A stretch of 58,566 bases of DNA, taken from the NCBI GenBank assembly GCA_004524535.1, contig SDNY01000005.1, positions 1 to 58,566 on the forward strand. Direction: 5' to 3'. Below, one piece after another: positions 1 through 9,466 of this stretch (positions within the stretch are counted from its first letter, which is position 1; the number at the start of each line of letters is the position of its first letter). The notes under the pieces were generated by a model, which saw only the letters and a program-made list of their open reading frames with translations, was not told the origin of the DNA and did no database searches. Both the position numbers and the translations under genes were made by a program. This DNA comes from Promethearchaeota archaeon (GTDB taxonomy: Archaea > Asgardarchaeota > Lokiarchaeia > Sigyniarchaeales > SOKP01).

Positions 1-259
<259 letters not shown>

Positions 260-344
260 TAAATTCAAAAACATTTATTTATAGAATTTATTTTCTGGGA
301 AACTCTTATTAAACTTTTCTTTTCTTTTTTCCAAAATATAAGCC

Positions 345-447
345 GGGCCTGTAGATCAGTGGAAGATATGGAATATTTTCTTGGGTCATATCCAAAATCG
401 CTTGACTTGCATTCAAGAGGTCACGGGTTCAATTCCCGTCAGGTCCA
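345..447 (+). tRNA. tRNA-Ala(TGC) with a D-arm intron
   Basis: Acceptor stem GGGCCTG/CAGGTCC, anticodon arm CTTGA-CTTGCAT-TCAAG (anticodon TGC, 408-410) and T arm ACGGG-TTCAATT-CCCGT are clear. The gene is 103 nt; removing 31 nt (366-396) gives a standard 72-nt tRNA with D arm GATC-AGTGGAA-GATC. The junction shows a relaxed bulge-helix-bulge: TGGA pairs with TCCA, with 3-nt bulges AGA and AAA and an inner TATG/CATA helix. The intron is therefore in the 3' strand of the D stem, a non-canonical site. CCA is not encoded. Position next to 16S is typical for archaeal tRNA-Ala. Confidence 0.93.
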
Positions 448-564
448 TTTTATGGATACTCAAATAAATTTTAGATTAATTATTTGAACTCAAATTTATT
501 AGTTACTCTTTTTTAAGGAACTGTATTTATTTTAAAGACTACTTTTTCATTCTCCAATTAAAGA

Positions 565-789
565 ATGCCAAATAAACAAAAAATTTTTTTAAATATTTAT
601 TATTATTTCAACAATAGCATGAAAATTTTTAGTTACATTTTATCTATCATTCTTTTCTTATTTCAAGAACCCGAATTAGATACAGAATTCGACCCAATAG
701 AAATTTATCAATTTGTATTAATCTTTCTTGGAATTCTTTTGATAATTATAATATTAGTTTATATTATTTTGTCATCAAGACAAGAATAA
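565..789 (+). CDS. small hydrophobic protein, possible membrane peptide
   Basis: A 74-residue reading frame with two hydrophobic stretches (about residues 19-34 and 50-69) separated by an acidic segment (EPELDTEFDPIE). This could be a two-pass or tail-anchored membrane protein; an internal ATG at 619 would leave a signal-like N-terminus. No family is recognised, there is no clear Shine-Dalgarno motif, and AT-rich DNA readily yields hydrophobic frames. It is convergent with the downstream GTPase gene, with a 15-nt gap. Confidence 0.4.
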   Translation: MPNKQKIFLNIYYYFNNSMKIFSYILSIILFLFQEPELDTEFDPIEIYQFVLIFLGILLIIIILVYIILSSRQE

Positions 790-804
790 CTGAAAAAAAG
801 TGTG

Positions 805-2047
805 TTATTTAGCAGATACTATTTTTATGATATCGTTGTGTTTTAATTCATAATTTTCACCTAATCTTTTCTTAGTTCGAGCATCAATACCGAAAATAAA
901 ATGCTTTGCTAAGTCTGAATGAATTTTCTCTCTAACAAAATCTCTTAATAGAGTCCCCTTCTTTACTAAAAAAACATCTGGTAAAACGTTGTTATTATTA
1001 TCTGAATAATCATTAATATCAGAAACGGGATAAACACAAATTAGATTTGAAATCTGAAAAGTTGCATAATTGAGAACTTGTTGTACCCCTGTTCCATTAA
1101 AAACTTTAAGTAAATCTGTTTTTATTTTATTTAGCATATCCAATTCTTTTGAATTTAATTTTTGTGGATTTCTAATTTGAAAATCGATGGATCCAGGGAT
1201 GTAATGTATAACTTTTTCATCATGATATTTTCTTAAAAAATGCTCTGCTAATGCACTGCAAGGTATAATAACGCCTTTATATTTCTTTTTTAACTCATTT
1301 AAATTATTTAAGCTAATTTCTTTATCAATTTTGTTTGCTATAATAAGAATTGGTTTGGAAATTTCTCTTAAATTTTTTGAAAATTTAAAAATTTCATTAT
1401 CTGTCCATTTTGAAGGTAATTTATTCTCCAATTTCGAATTTTTTAAAGTCAAAATAATTTGTTGTTTATTAATTTTCAGACCTGAGAGTCTTTTATGTAG
1501 ATTTTCAACTATTTTAATTTTATCTCGAAAAGATTTTGAAAATTTATTCCAATCTTCTCTTTCGAGTATATCTTTAAACCAGAAATTTATTTCATTTTCT
1601 AAAAATAAGATATCATCATAAGGATCATTTTTACCAGCACTATTTCTCTTTCCTGTCTTATCGAGTGTTCCTGTCGTATCGACAATATGTAAAAGCACAT
1701 CAGCTCTACTTAAATCATTTAGAAATTTGTTCCCTAAGCCTTTTCCCTTATGAGCATCAGGGACTAAACCTGCAACATCTAGTAAATTTATAGGAATAAA
1801 ACGATATCCATTAATACAATTGGAATTTTTTGGATTATCATCAACATTTAATTCCTTACAAACACAATTTTCTTTTGCATACGCAATACCTTTATTTGCT
1901 TCAATTGTAGTGAAAGGCAATTCACTAACTTTAGCGTGAGTTAAGCACGCAGCGTTTAAAAAAGTAGACTTGCCAGAACCTAGCCTTTTGATAAAATAAT
2001 TTACCAAAACTTGGCTTTCCGACAATTCCAAAAATTATATGACTCAT
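805..2047 (-). CDS. YchF/Obg-type GTPase with TGS domain, gene interrupted by a 31-nt intron
   Basis: Archaeal TRAFAC-class GTPase of the YchF/Obg group, which acts on ribosomes or nucleotides. The contiguous frame lacks the start of the G domain. The true start is ATG at 2045-2047, giving MSHIIFGIVGKPS; the frame then breaks, and removing 1980-2010 restores GKPSSGKST (P-loop). Coding exons are 2011-2047 and 805-1979, giving 403 residues. Further motifs: DVAGL (G3), NKID (G4), a long helical insert in the middle, and a C-terminal TGS domain of about 70 residues (VFLVKKGTLLRDFV onward). It is a pseudogene only if the insertion is not spliced; the rest of the frame is intact and conserved-looking, which argues for a functional gene. 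Confidence 0.88.
1980..2010 (-). other. candidate protein-coding (mRNA) intron, BHB type
   Basis: 31 nt inside the P-loop codons of the YchF-type gene. On the coding strand the structure is complete: outer exon helix GTCGGAA/TTCTGGC (7 bp with two G-U), central helix AGCC/GGCT (4 bp), 3-nt bulges AAG and AGG, and an inner 10-bp hairpin TTTTGGTAAA/TTTATCAAAA closed by TTAT. Cutting after the second base of each bulge, as the archaeal splicing endonuclease does, joins CCAA to GTTCT and restores the reading frame. This is the hBHBh' geometry of archaeal tRNA introns. Confidence 0.85.
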
Positions 2048-2157
2048 ATGTTTAATAAGTAATTATTAAGTTAAAAATATCTAAAAAATTCTTTTGCGGA
2101 TAATATTCAATTTTTAAATAGAAAATTTAGAATTTATTTCGACTTTTTTATATTCAA

Positions 2158-4014
2158 TCAAGAAATTTTTTTGGTTTTCTCTTGTTTTGAATATAATTCG
2201 TTAATATAATCTCTTAATTCGATAAATTTTTCATTATTTTCTATTTCATTCTCATTTTTTATTTCATAATTGACGAAATTAGATTCATCCTCTTGAAAAT
2301 GATTTTCCAAATTATCTGATTGAATTTCTTTTCTTTTCAGGTGATCTTGCTTTTCTAGCGTAAATTTTTCTTTAAAATTATTAAATTGCTTATTAGAATT
2401 TCTATAAAAGCGATTAATAATCTTACTTAGACTTTTAATAAGCTTTCTTTTCTTCTCTTCCCTTCCTATTTTTTTTTTCCCATACTCTTTAAGGTTTGTT
2501 AATGCTAAATCATTATTTTTATTGATTTCTGAAGTATCTAAATACTCTCTTTCAATTAATGGTACTGATAATAAAAAAGGTTTTTTAATTGAATTTACTC
2601 GAACAATACATTGTCCTTCTTCAAGAATTGATAAATAATCCTGATTTTCTACCTCAAGATTTAATAATTCACACAAAAACTCTTTTTGCATATGAGTTTT
2701 AAAAACAATTAATCCCCCACAATTTGCCAGAATTTCTTTGCTAATATCTGGACGTGTAGCTACGGATACTAAACATTCACCTGTTCCCCTTTGCAATAGT
2801 GCAATATCTTCTAAATAAGTTGTTAATTTGGTTTGTCTGGTTAAATTTTTTGGTGCAAAGTATTGAACATCTTCAATAATAGTGATGTGTTTAATGCCTT
2901 TAAAATTATAAGCCCCGTGCGTTATATTTCTATCCCATAAATATTTTAAAATCATATTTAGAAAAAATAAGGCATCTGCTTTTTCTCCTCCTAATCTGAT
3001 AATAGAACTTAAATCTATTAAAATATTTCTTTCGAATAGATCATGAACTCTTATTTTATTTTCTGTATCGAACAAAGCTTTTAAAGAACCTAGGGAAAAT
3101 CTTCTTATTCTATTTCTAATGCTAATTAACGTTTGACTTAACATTGGAATTTCATTTTGATATATATCTGAATATGCTTTACAAAAACGGTAGAATCCTT
3201 TCCAATTCTGTAATTTTTTATTTTGACAGACTTTCGTTAAGATTTCAACTAGGACTTTCTGCATTTGGGGTGAAAATTGGGAAGATTCACTCTCATCTAA
3301 AAATTTTCCACTTTTTAAGATATCAAAAATCCTTTCCGCATGAACCTCTGGAATTGTCCCTTCTGGGTTAAATATATTTATTGAGAAATTCTCTCCTGGT
3401 CTAATTATTAATAGATTTTTTATTTTCTTTTGAAGAAAATGATACTCTCCTTTGAATTCAACAAGTAAAAAAGGAATATTATAGCGTTCTGTGAAGTTTA
3501 ACAAAAAATTTTGTATAAAATTACTTTTACCTGTGCCTGTGGCCCCACACACAAATATATGTTTCTCAAGATCCTTAATTGATAAAAAAAATGAGTTTTT
3601 TTTTTTTCTACCTTTTAGATATCTACCTAATTTAATCATCCCTTTTTTTGAACCTTGATATGAAGGAATTTCTAAATTTATAATATTTTCATCTGCTACA
3701 AGGAGAGGTAACGAAAAAAGCATTAACGAAATGCTAAAAAATGTGACTGAAAGATTAAATAAGATTATAAGAATGAGATAATCGTTAAAAGAATTTAAAA
3801 TGACATTCGAAGAATTTGTAGTGAAAAAGGACAAGGCTGCAAAAAGAAATATTGTTGAAATTATTAAGATTATAATTATGAATTTCTTAGTTTTAAGTAA
3901 AGAATAACCCTCCCTCTTATAAATATAAAAAATAATATTAATTATAAATGAAATTATACTTAAAATTAAAAAGAGTGTAATACAAAAGTCATAATTAATC
4001 TCCATTATATCCAT
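2158..4014 (-). CDS. membrane-anchored HerA/TraG-like P-loop ATPase
   Basis: 618 residues. Three transmembrane segments lie at about residues 10-32, 45-65 and 78-106. A RecA-fold ATPase follows with Walker A GATGTGKS near residue 158, Walker B TIIEDVQYF near 370, and SVATRPD near 412, resembling the sensor motif of HerA/VirB4/TraG-type motors. The last ~130 residues are charged and probably disordered. N-terminal membrane anchors plus this ATPase core are typical of DNA- or protein-translocating hexamers such as coupling proteins. No conjugation genes lie nearby, so the substrate is unknown. The neighbouring argH is divergent, 48 nt away. Confidence 0.72.
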   Translation of the reverse strand: MDIMEINYDFCITLFLILSIISFIINIIFYIYKREGYSLLKTKKFIIIILIISTIFLFAALSFFTTNSSNVILNSFNDYLILIILFNLSVTFFSISLMLFSLPLLVADENIINLEIPSYQGSKKGMIKLGRYLKGRKKKNSFFLSIKDLEKHIFVCGATGTGKSNFIQNFLLNFTERYNIPFLLVEFKGEYHFLQKKIKNLLIIRPGENFSINIFNPEGTIPEVHAERIFDILKSGKFLDESESSQFSPQMQKVLVEILTKVCQNKKLQNWKGFYRFCKAYSDIYQNEIPMLSQTLISIRNRIRRFSLGSLKALFDTENKIRVHDLFERNILIDLSSIIRLGGEKADALFFLNMILKYLWDRNITHGAYNFKGIKHITIIEDVQYFAPKNLTRQTKLTTYLEDIALLQRGTGECLVSVATRPDISKEILANCGGLIVFKTHMQKEFLCELLNLEVENQDYLSILEEGQCIVRVNSIKKPFLLSVPLIEREYLDTSEINKNNDLALTNLKEYGKKKIGREEKKRKLIKSLSKIINRFYRNSNKQFNNFKEKFTLEKQDHLKRKEIQSDNLENHFQEDESNFVNYEIKNENEIENNEKFIELRDYINELYSKQEKTKKIS

Positions 4015-4062
4015 TATTTAATTAATAATCTTAAAAAGAAAACTAATTTTGACTGAATAAAG

Positions 4063-5547
4063 ATGGGAAAAGATATATATAGAAACAGATTAGAAGTACC
4101 TCTTAATAAAAAAGTCTTATCCTTTTTATCTTCATTGAAAGAAGATTTATGGATTGCTGAAGAAGACATAATAGGGACAGAGGTTCATAATATTATGTTA
4201 TTTGAACAGGGCATCCTTAATAAAAATGAAATAAAAATGATATTAAATTCACTTGAAAATATTAGAAATAAGTTTCTAAATAAACAACTTGAATTAGATG
4301 AAAATTTTGAGGATATTCATCCATTCATCGAAAATTGCGTTATTGAAGATATAGGAATAGAAATTGGTGGTAAAATTCATACTGGACGATCTAGAAATGA
4401 CCAAGTATCTGTTGATATAAGATTAAAAATAAGAAATGAACTAAATAAGATATCTAAAATGTTATTTGAATTATTTGATGTTTTACTTAATCAATCTAAA
4501 AATTTTATAACTAATTTTATGCCTCTCTATACACATCTTCAAAGAGGTCAATTAGGTGTATTTTCTCACTATATTAATAATTATATCGCTCAAATTTTAA
4601 GGTCATTAGAGCGAATAGAAGAGGTTTATAATAGAAATAATTGCAATCCTCTTGGAGCTTGTGCTATCGGAGGTACAAGTGTAAATATTAATAGGAAGAG
4701 AACTGCAGAATTATTAGGATTTCAAGCTGTAATTGAAAACTCAATAGATGCAATTAGTTCCAAGGATTATATTTTAGAAACTTTAATGTGCTTATCATTA
4801 CTATCAATTCAATTTTCAAGGATCTCAGAAGATTTATTAATATGGTCTTCAAAAGAATTTAATTTTGTTGAGTTAGACGATGGATTTTGCTCGGTTTCGA
4901 GTGTTATGCCCCACAAGAAAAATCCAGATACAGTTGAACTTATTAGAAGTAAGACTTCTAAAATTGTCTCAAATTTATTTACTGCATCTATGATTATTAA
5001 AACAACGCCATCTGGATACTTCAGAGACTTTCAAGAATTAAAAATGTTAATAAAAAATTCATTTAATCCCTTATTTTCGATTATAGATATGTTTATAGGA
5101 ATTTTTTCTACGATTAAAATTAATAGCGACGAAATGTTAAATGCAATTAAAGGGAGTTATATACTAGCGTTAGACCTTGCTGAATTATTAGTCAATAAAA
5201 ATAATATACCTTTCCGGCAGTCTCATAAAATTGTGGCAAAATTGGTAAAGGAATCGAATAATCCACAAGATATTCTCAATAAGAAAAAAATTGAAAGTGC
5301 AATTTTAGAAATAGAAAAAAAAAAAATTATTATACCAGAAGACTTTGTAGAATCATTAAAAGATTTAAATAAATGTTTAGAAATGCGTATAAGTCAAGGT
5401 TCTCCATCAGAAACGGAAGTCAAAAAGTTTATTCAATCCTTAAAAGAAAATAAGAACAAACTATATGAAACCTATTTAATAAGAGTTGAAAATGTTGAAA
5501 AAGCTAAATCTAATAGAGAGAATCTAATTAAGAAATTAATATCATAA
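4063..5547 (+). CDS. argH: argininosuccinate lyase
   Basis: Cleaves argininosuccinate to arginine and fumarate, the last step of arginine synthesis. Family signatures are present: TGRSRNDQVS (about residues 107-116), the catalytic-His region THLQRGQLGVFSHY (about 158-171) and the flexible signature loop SSVMPHKKNPD (about 279-289). At 494 residues it is slightly longer than the usual ~460, because of a Lys/Glu-rich C-terminal extension. It is a single gene divergent from the HerA-like ATPase; other arginine-pathway genes are scattered (argC-like at 23.9 kb). Confidence 0.95.
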   Translation: MGKDIYRNRLEVPLNKKVLSFLSSLKEDLWIAEEDIIGTEVHNIMLFEQGILNKNEIKMILNSLENIRNKFLNKQLELDENFEDIHPFIENCVIEDIGIEIGGKIHTGRSRNDQVSVDIRLKIRNELNKISKMLFELFDVLLNQSKNFITNFMPLYTHLQRGQLGVFSHYINNYIAQILRSLERIEEVYNRNNCNPLGACAIGGTSVNINRKRTAELLGFQAVIENSIDAISSKDYILETLMCLSLLSIQFSRISEDLLIWSSKEFNFVELDDGFCSVSSVMPHKKNPDTVELIRSKTSKIVSNLFTASMIIKTTPSGYFRDFQELKMLIKNSFNPLFSIIDMFIGIFSTIKINSDEMLNAIKGSYILALDLAELLVNKNNIPFRQSHKIVAKLVKESNNPQDILNKKKIESAILEIEKKKIIIPEDFVESLKDLNKCLEMRISQGSPSETEVKKFIQSLKENKNKLYETYLIRVENVEKAKSNRENLIKKLIS

Positions 5548-5637
5548 ACAAATAAATTCTATAAAAAAAATAGACTTTCAACTTGACTTAACACATATTA
5601 TTTTTAGTAAAGTTTTTTAATTTTATGACTTAGAGAT

Positions 5638-5646
5638 CTATATAAG
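5638..5646 (+). promoter_or_regulatory. TATA box of the thermosome gene
   Basis: The sequence CTATATAAG about 40 nt upstream of the thermosome ATG matches an archaeal TATA element in an otherwise A/T-biased but non-TATA context. A purine-rich stretch (TTAGAGAT) precedes it where a BRE would sit. A short 5' leader is implied. Confidence 0.5.
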
Positions 5647-5683
5647 TATTTTTTATTTTAAAAATAAATAAAGTGAAAATATT

Positions 5684-7288
5684 ATGGCACAATTATCAGG
5701 AGTCCCTATTTTGGTTTTAAAGGAAGGGACCGAAAGAAAACGAGGAAAAAATGCCCAAAAGAACAATATAGCCGCAGCTAAAGCTGTAACAGAAGCGGTT
5801 AGAACAACACTAGGACCGAAAGGAATGGATAAAATGCTTGTTGACTCTCTAGGGGATGTTACAATAACAAATGATGGTGCTACAATTTTAGATACTATTG
5901 ATGTTGAACATCCAGCAGCAAAGATGATTATTGAAATTGCTAAAACTCAAGACGAAAAAGTTGGAGATGGAACTACGACAAGTGTAATAATTGCAGGTGA
6001 ATTATTAAATCTTGCCGAAGAATTAATGGAACAATCGGTTCATCCAACTATAATTTTTAGAGGATATAGGAAAGCCCTCTTGAAAAGTAAAGAAATTTTA
6101 AAAGAACTCGCAACTAAAATTGATATTAATGATAAAGAAACCCTAATTAAAATTGCGGAAACCTCGATGAATAGTAAATATTTTGCTGGTGCGAAAACTC
6201 ATTTCGCAAATATCGCTGTTAAAGCTGTGACTCAAATTAGGGAAGAACGCGGTGAACATCAAATAATTGATCTTGACCAAATTCAGATAATAAAAAAGGA
6301 AGGAAAAAGCCTTTTAGACACCAGTATTATTGATGGGATTATCGTTGACAAAGAAGTAGTTCATCCAATGATGCCAAAATCAATTAAAAATGCTAAAATC
6401 GCATTAATTAGTTCTTCTCTCGAAGTAGAAAAAACAGAATTCGACGCTGAAATAAAAGTTCAAACACCCGATCAAATAAACAAATTTCTCGAAGAAGAAT
6501 CAAATATGTTGAAAAATCGCGTCTCAAAATTAAATGAAATTGGTGCTAATATCGTTTTTTGCCAAAAAGGAGTTGATGATAAGGCACAAAACTTCTTAGC
6601 AAAAGATGGTATTATGACAGTCCGAAGAGTAAAGCGTTCTGATATGGAAAAATTAGCAAGAGCAACTAACGCAAAAATTATTAACAATATTTTTGATATT
6701 ACTGCCAATGATCTTGGTAATGCTGGAAAAGTAGAAGAAAAGAAAATTGGAGAGGATAATATGATTTTTGTTTCGGATTGCGCCGACCCTAAAGCAGTCA
6801 GCATATTGATTAGAGCTGGAATTGAACACGTTGTCGATGAGGCGGAAAGAATGATAAATGACGCATTATGCGTTATAAAAGCAGCTGTAGAAGTACCATA
6901 TATTTTGCCAGGTGGTGGTGCTTCTGAAATAGAACTTGCAAAACGCTTAAAAACTTATGCTAGATCAATTGGTGGTAGACAACAATTAGCAATAGAAATC
7001 TATGCAAATGCCTTAGAAATTATCCCTAAAACCCTTGTAGAGAATGCTGGATACAACCCTGTGGATTTAACTGTTGAATTAAGATCAAAACACGAAGCTG
7101 AGGAAGGGTCCTCTTATGGGATAAACATTGATACGGGAAAACCAGATAATATGATACAATTGGGCGTAATTGAACCATTGCTAATTTTATCTCAAGCAAT
7201 ACAATCAGCAACCGAAGTTGCGTCAATGATCTTAAAGATTGATGATGTAATTGCTGCTTCTGGCCTCTCAAAGGGTGGCGAAGATTAA
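5684..7288 (+). CDS. thermosome subunit (group II chaperonin, CCT/TF55 family)
   Basis: ATP-driven cytosolic folding chamber subunit. Motifs: [20 protein letters not shown] (about residues 39-58), NDGATIL, VGDGTTT with the catalytic Asp, and a closing [10 protein letters not shown] near 406-415. Length 534 is standard. The C-terminus ends in GGED instead of the Gly-Met-rich tail of some chaperonins. Strong promoter context and codon use fit a highly expressed gene. Downstream tsr3 is convergent. Confidence 0.97.
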   Translation: MAQLSGVPILVLKEGTERKRGKNAQKNNIAAAKAVTEAVRTTLGPKGMDKMLVDSLGDVTITNDGATILDTIDVEHPAAKMIIEIAKTQDEKVGDGTTTSVIIAGELLNLAEELMEQSVHPTIIFRGYRKALLKSKEILKELATKIDINDKETLIKIAETSMNSKYFAGAKTHFANIAVKAVTQIREERGEHQIIDLDQIQIIKKEGKSLLDTSIIDGIIVDKEVVHPMMPKSIKNAKIALISSSLEVEKTEFDAEIKVQTPDQINKFLEEESNMLKNRVSKLNEIGANIVFCQKGVDDKAQNFLAKDGIMTVRRVKRSDMEKLARATNAKIINNIFDITANDLGNAGKVEEKKIGEDNMIFVSDCADPKAVSILIRAGIEHVVDEAERMINDALCVIKAAVEVPYILPGGGASEIELAKRLKTYARSIGGRQQLAIEIYANALEIIPKTLVENAGYNPVDLTVELRSKHEAEEGSSYGINIDTGKPDNMIQLGVIEPLLILSQAIQSATEVASMILKIDDVIAASGLSKGGED

Positions 7289-7317
7289 ATTTTTTTTGAT
7301 TTTTAATTATCTTTTTT

Positions 7318-7782
7318 TTAATAATTTATTTTGAAGAATTCATTTCCCCAAGAGAATTTTGAAAGTATTAATTTAGCATAATCATCGAATTTTGTTATAT
7401 ATAGCGTAGCTGCTATAGCCTCAGCGGAAGTTAATTTTTCCCATTTCCCATAATTAACAGGATTGGCAGCCATTAAAGGTGGTAATCTACGTGCGTATTC
7501 ATTGTTAAGGTTTTTAATATTTAAGAGTGTCTTCCAAGAGCAATCTATTACAATAAGACCATATTTCAATATTCTTTTTCTATCATTTATTGATACCTCT
7601 TTTTTAGAAAACGGATTTAATGTTAAAGCTTTGTTTAAAGAACCTTTTACCTTATTTATTATCTTCAACAAATCATGTCTTTTCAATTTCAACGCTGTAC
7701 ACTTCTTTTTAGAGCAACCTCCATCTTCATAACGCAAACAATATAATTTAAGGTTAAATTCAATAGCTTTTGAGTCGTTCAT
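7318..7782 (-). CDS. Tsr3-like rRNA aminocarboxypropyltransferase
   Basis: Tsr3 transfers the aminocarboxypropyl group of SAM to a hypermodified uridine in SSU rRNA. The 154-residue protein shows a Cys-containing N-terminus (DGGCSKKKCTALKL), followed by LIVIDCSWKT, RRLPPLMAANPVNYGKW and LTSAEAIAATLYI, all typical of Tsr3/DUF367. Length matches compact archaeal versions. It fits with the other ribosome-biogenesis genes of the window (KH, RIO1, NMD3). Confidence 0.9.
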   Translation of the reverse strand: MNDSKAIEFNLKLYCLRYEDGGCSKKKCTALKLKRHDLLKIINKVKGSLNKALTLNPFSKKEVSINDRKRILKYGLIVIDCSWKTLLNIKNLNNEYARRLPPLMAANPVNYGKWEKLTSAEAIAATLYITKFDDYAKLILSKFSWGNEFFKINY

Positions 7783-7857
7783 TTTAAATCATTAATCAAA
7801 AAATTGTTAAAGATCTTTAATATGAATAAAGAGTTTAAGCTGAAATGAACTTTATAT

Positions 7858-8868
7858 TTAATCGTATTTCGAACTAGTAAGAACATTAACAGCTTTAATA
7901 AAGTTTTCTGTTATTTGCTCAGGACCAATAATTTCCAATATCGAATTAATAATATTTCTAGATTCTCCCATTACTGGAATTCCTCCATATGTCAACTTAA
8001 ACAACCCTATAAATGAAACTTCTTCAATATTTGATGTTCCCTTTACGCTTGAGAATTTTAGCTTTCCAGAGGGACATGTTATTAGACCGTAAAAATTATC
8101 AGGATCTTGTCCAGAAATTGCAATATAACATAATAGCTCTCCAATAGAACTCCCCTCTGATTCTTCTTTCATTTTTTGAAAGGCAACATTAGCGCTGGCT
8201 GAAAAAGCTTCGATAGATACAGGTAAATCTTGTCCGGTAACCTCTCGTGCGTCGATTGTTAATCCAGAGGGAACAACTAAACTGTATCTTATAAAAATTG
8301 GATTTTGAATAGAATCTAAAACTATGCTTATAAACGGTAATAAGTTCGTTTCATCAAAATTTTCAGGTGTATAAGATACAAATGGAACTTCAGTTCCCAT
8401 ACCAAAAAGATAAATAGCACTTCGAATTTTATTAGAAAAATCTTCAAGTTCTGCTTTCGAGGCTTCACTACCTCCAAAAAATTCCCCTAATTTCTGTTTT
8501 AAATAATACATCGAACTCGCTAAATTATCTGCATCTAAAGGCCACTCTTTATGATAATCATGAACTATTGTTAAAAGTGTATCATTAATTCTTATTGTAA
8601 TTAAGCACACTTTATCAAAATATGAAAAAGAAATTACTTGATCTTTGATATTGAGATCATCCCAATTTTCTGCACTAGCATAAAAAGCTGCTGCCGCAAG
8701 GCTAGTAATTTCATTGGGATTTATTTCTATTTTACTCTTTCGTCCTATTTTTGCTATAGAAAGACCATTTTGATCACAAAGTATTATTAAGACGGTTCCT
8801 GAAGAAGCCCGCAAAATGGAAGTTAAATGTTTTATTAAAGATTCTCTTACGCTCATTAAAAAGACCAA
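7858..8868 (-). CDS. roadblock/LC7-like domain protein with a C-terminal extension
   Basis: Residues ~5-120 have the roadblock/LC7 pattern: N-terminal helix (SLIKHLTSILRASS), strand LIILCDQNGLSIAKI, helix ITSLAAAAFYASAENWDDL, then two strands (ISFSYFDKVCLITIRI, LLTIVHDY). A second domain of ~200 residues, rich in strands, is not recognised. Roadblock proteins in Asgard archaea are proposed partners of Ras-like GTPases, and one lies 0.9 kb away (9748-10290). A likelier start is the Met at residue 5 (MSVRESL). Substrate and partner are inferred only. Confidence 0.6.
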   Translation of the reverse strand: MVFLMSVRESLIKHLTSILRASSGTVLIILCDQNGLSIAKIGRKSKIEINPNEITSLAAAAFYASAENWDDLNIKDQVISFSYFDKVCLITIRINDTLLTIVHDYHKEWPLDADNLASSMYYLKQKLGEFFGGSEASKAELEDFSNKIRSAIYLFGMGTEVPFVSYTPENFDETNLLPFISIVLDSIQNPIFIRYSLVVPSGLTIDAREVTGQDLPVSIEAFSASANVAFQKMKEESEGSSIGELLCYIAISGQDPDNFYGLITCPSGKLKFSSVKGTSNIEEVSFIGLFKLTYGGIPVMGESRNIINSILEIIGPEQITENFIKAVNVLTSSKYD

Positions 8869-9071
8869 ACTGATTTTTCTTTAGTTTATAAGATGTTTCA
8901 ATTACTGTTACATGTATATAATTCTATGATATTTTTATTTTTATTCTCTATTTTACTATATGTTTTCTATAAAATTATTCACATATAAATTTGAATAATT
9001 AAATAAAAAAATTATTAATTTTTGAGCATTTTATGTTATTTGTTAAGATATCAATTATTTCCTAAAAATAA

Positions 9072-9221
9072 GCGGGAATTGCCAAGTCTGGTTAAAGATC
9101 TTTGACCAAAATTAAAGTCAAGACCGAATAAAGGTGCGTTATTGATTAAAGGCGCATTGAAAGCGCTGGACTTAGAATCCAGTCTCGTAGGAGTTCGGGA
9201 GTTCAAATCTCCCTTCCCGCA
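9072..9221 (+). tRNA. tRNA-Leu(TAG), D-arm intervening sequence of about 65 nt (perhaps two nested introns)
   Basis: Acceptor GCGGGAA/TTCCCGC, anticodon arm CTGGA-CTTAGAA-TCCAG (anticodon TAG), class II variable arm and T arm GGGAG-TTCAAAT-CTCCC are evident. Removing 9098-9162 gives an 85-nt tRNA with D arm GCC...GGC. At the outer junction TTAA pairs with TTGA, with bulges AGA and AAG. If an inner 36-nt piece (about 9094-9129) goes first, the remaining 29 nt (9134-9162) forms a better BHB: TTAA-AGG-TGCG against CGCA-TTGA-AAG. CCA is not encoded. Confidence 0.92.
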
Positions 9222-9342
9222 CTTTTTTCATTTTTATTTTTTATTATTAAAAGAAAAATTTTAATGTTTAGTTTGATTACAAAGTTCACATTATATGATA
9301 GTTTAAGACTTCCATAAACTATTTATTTTAGAATTTAAACAT

Positions 9343-9446
9343 GCTTCTGTAGTGTAGTTCGGCCAATCTTTCTTTATTTCTAAGGAAAGGGCTTGGCATG
9401 CTAGGCTTTCACCCTGGTGACCCGGGTTCGAATCCCGGCAGAAGCA
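9343..9446 (+). tRNA. tRNA-Glu(TTC) with a 29-nt D-loop intron
   Basis: Acceptor GCTTCTG/CAGAAGC, anticodon arm CTAGG-CTTTCAC-CCTGG (anticodon TTC) and T arm CCGGG-TTCGAAT-CCCGG. The intron 9367-9395 sits in a near-perfect BHB: GGCC/GGCT central helix, bulges AAT and TGG, inner CTTTC/GAAAG helix. Splicing gives a 75-nt tRNA whose D stem GTGT pairs with GCAT. CCA (9447-9449) is encoded after the discriminator A, unlike the Ala, Leu and Asn genes here. Confidence 0.95.
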
Positions 9447-9466
9447 CCATAACATTGGAAAACCGC

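Noticed and set aside
805-2031. Taking the long contiguous frame as the real N-terminus of the YchF-type GTPase (MELSESQVLVNYFIKRLGSG)
   Set aside because: That frame starts within the intron-flanking exon in the wrong phase and lacks the G1 lead-in; the spliced model supplies the full GIVGKPSSGKST motif.
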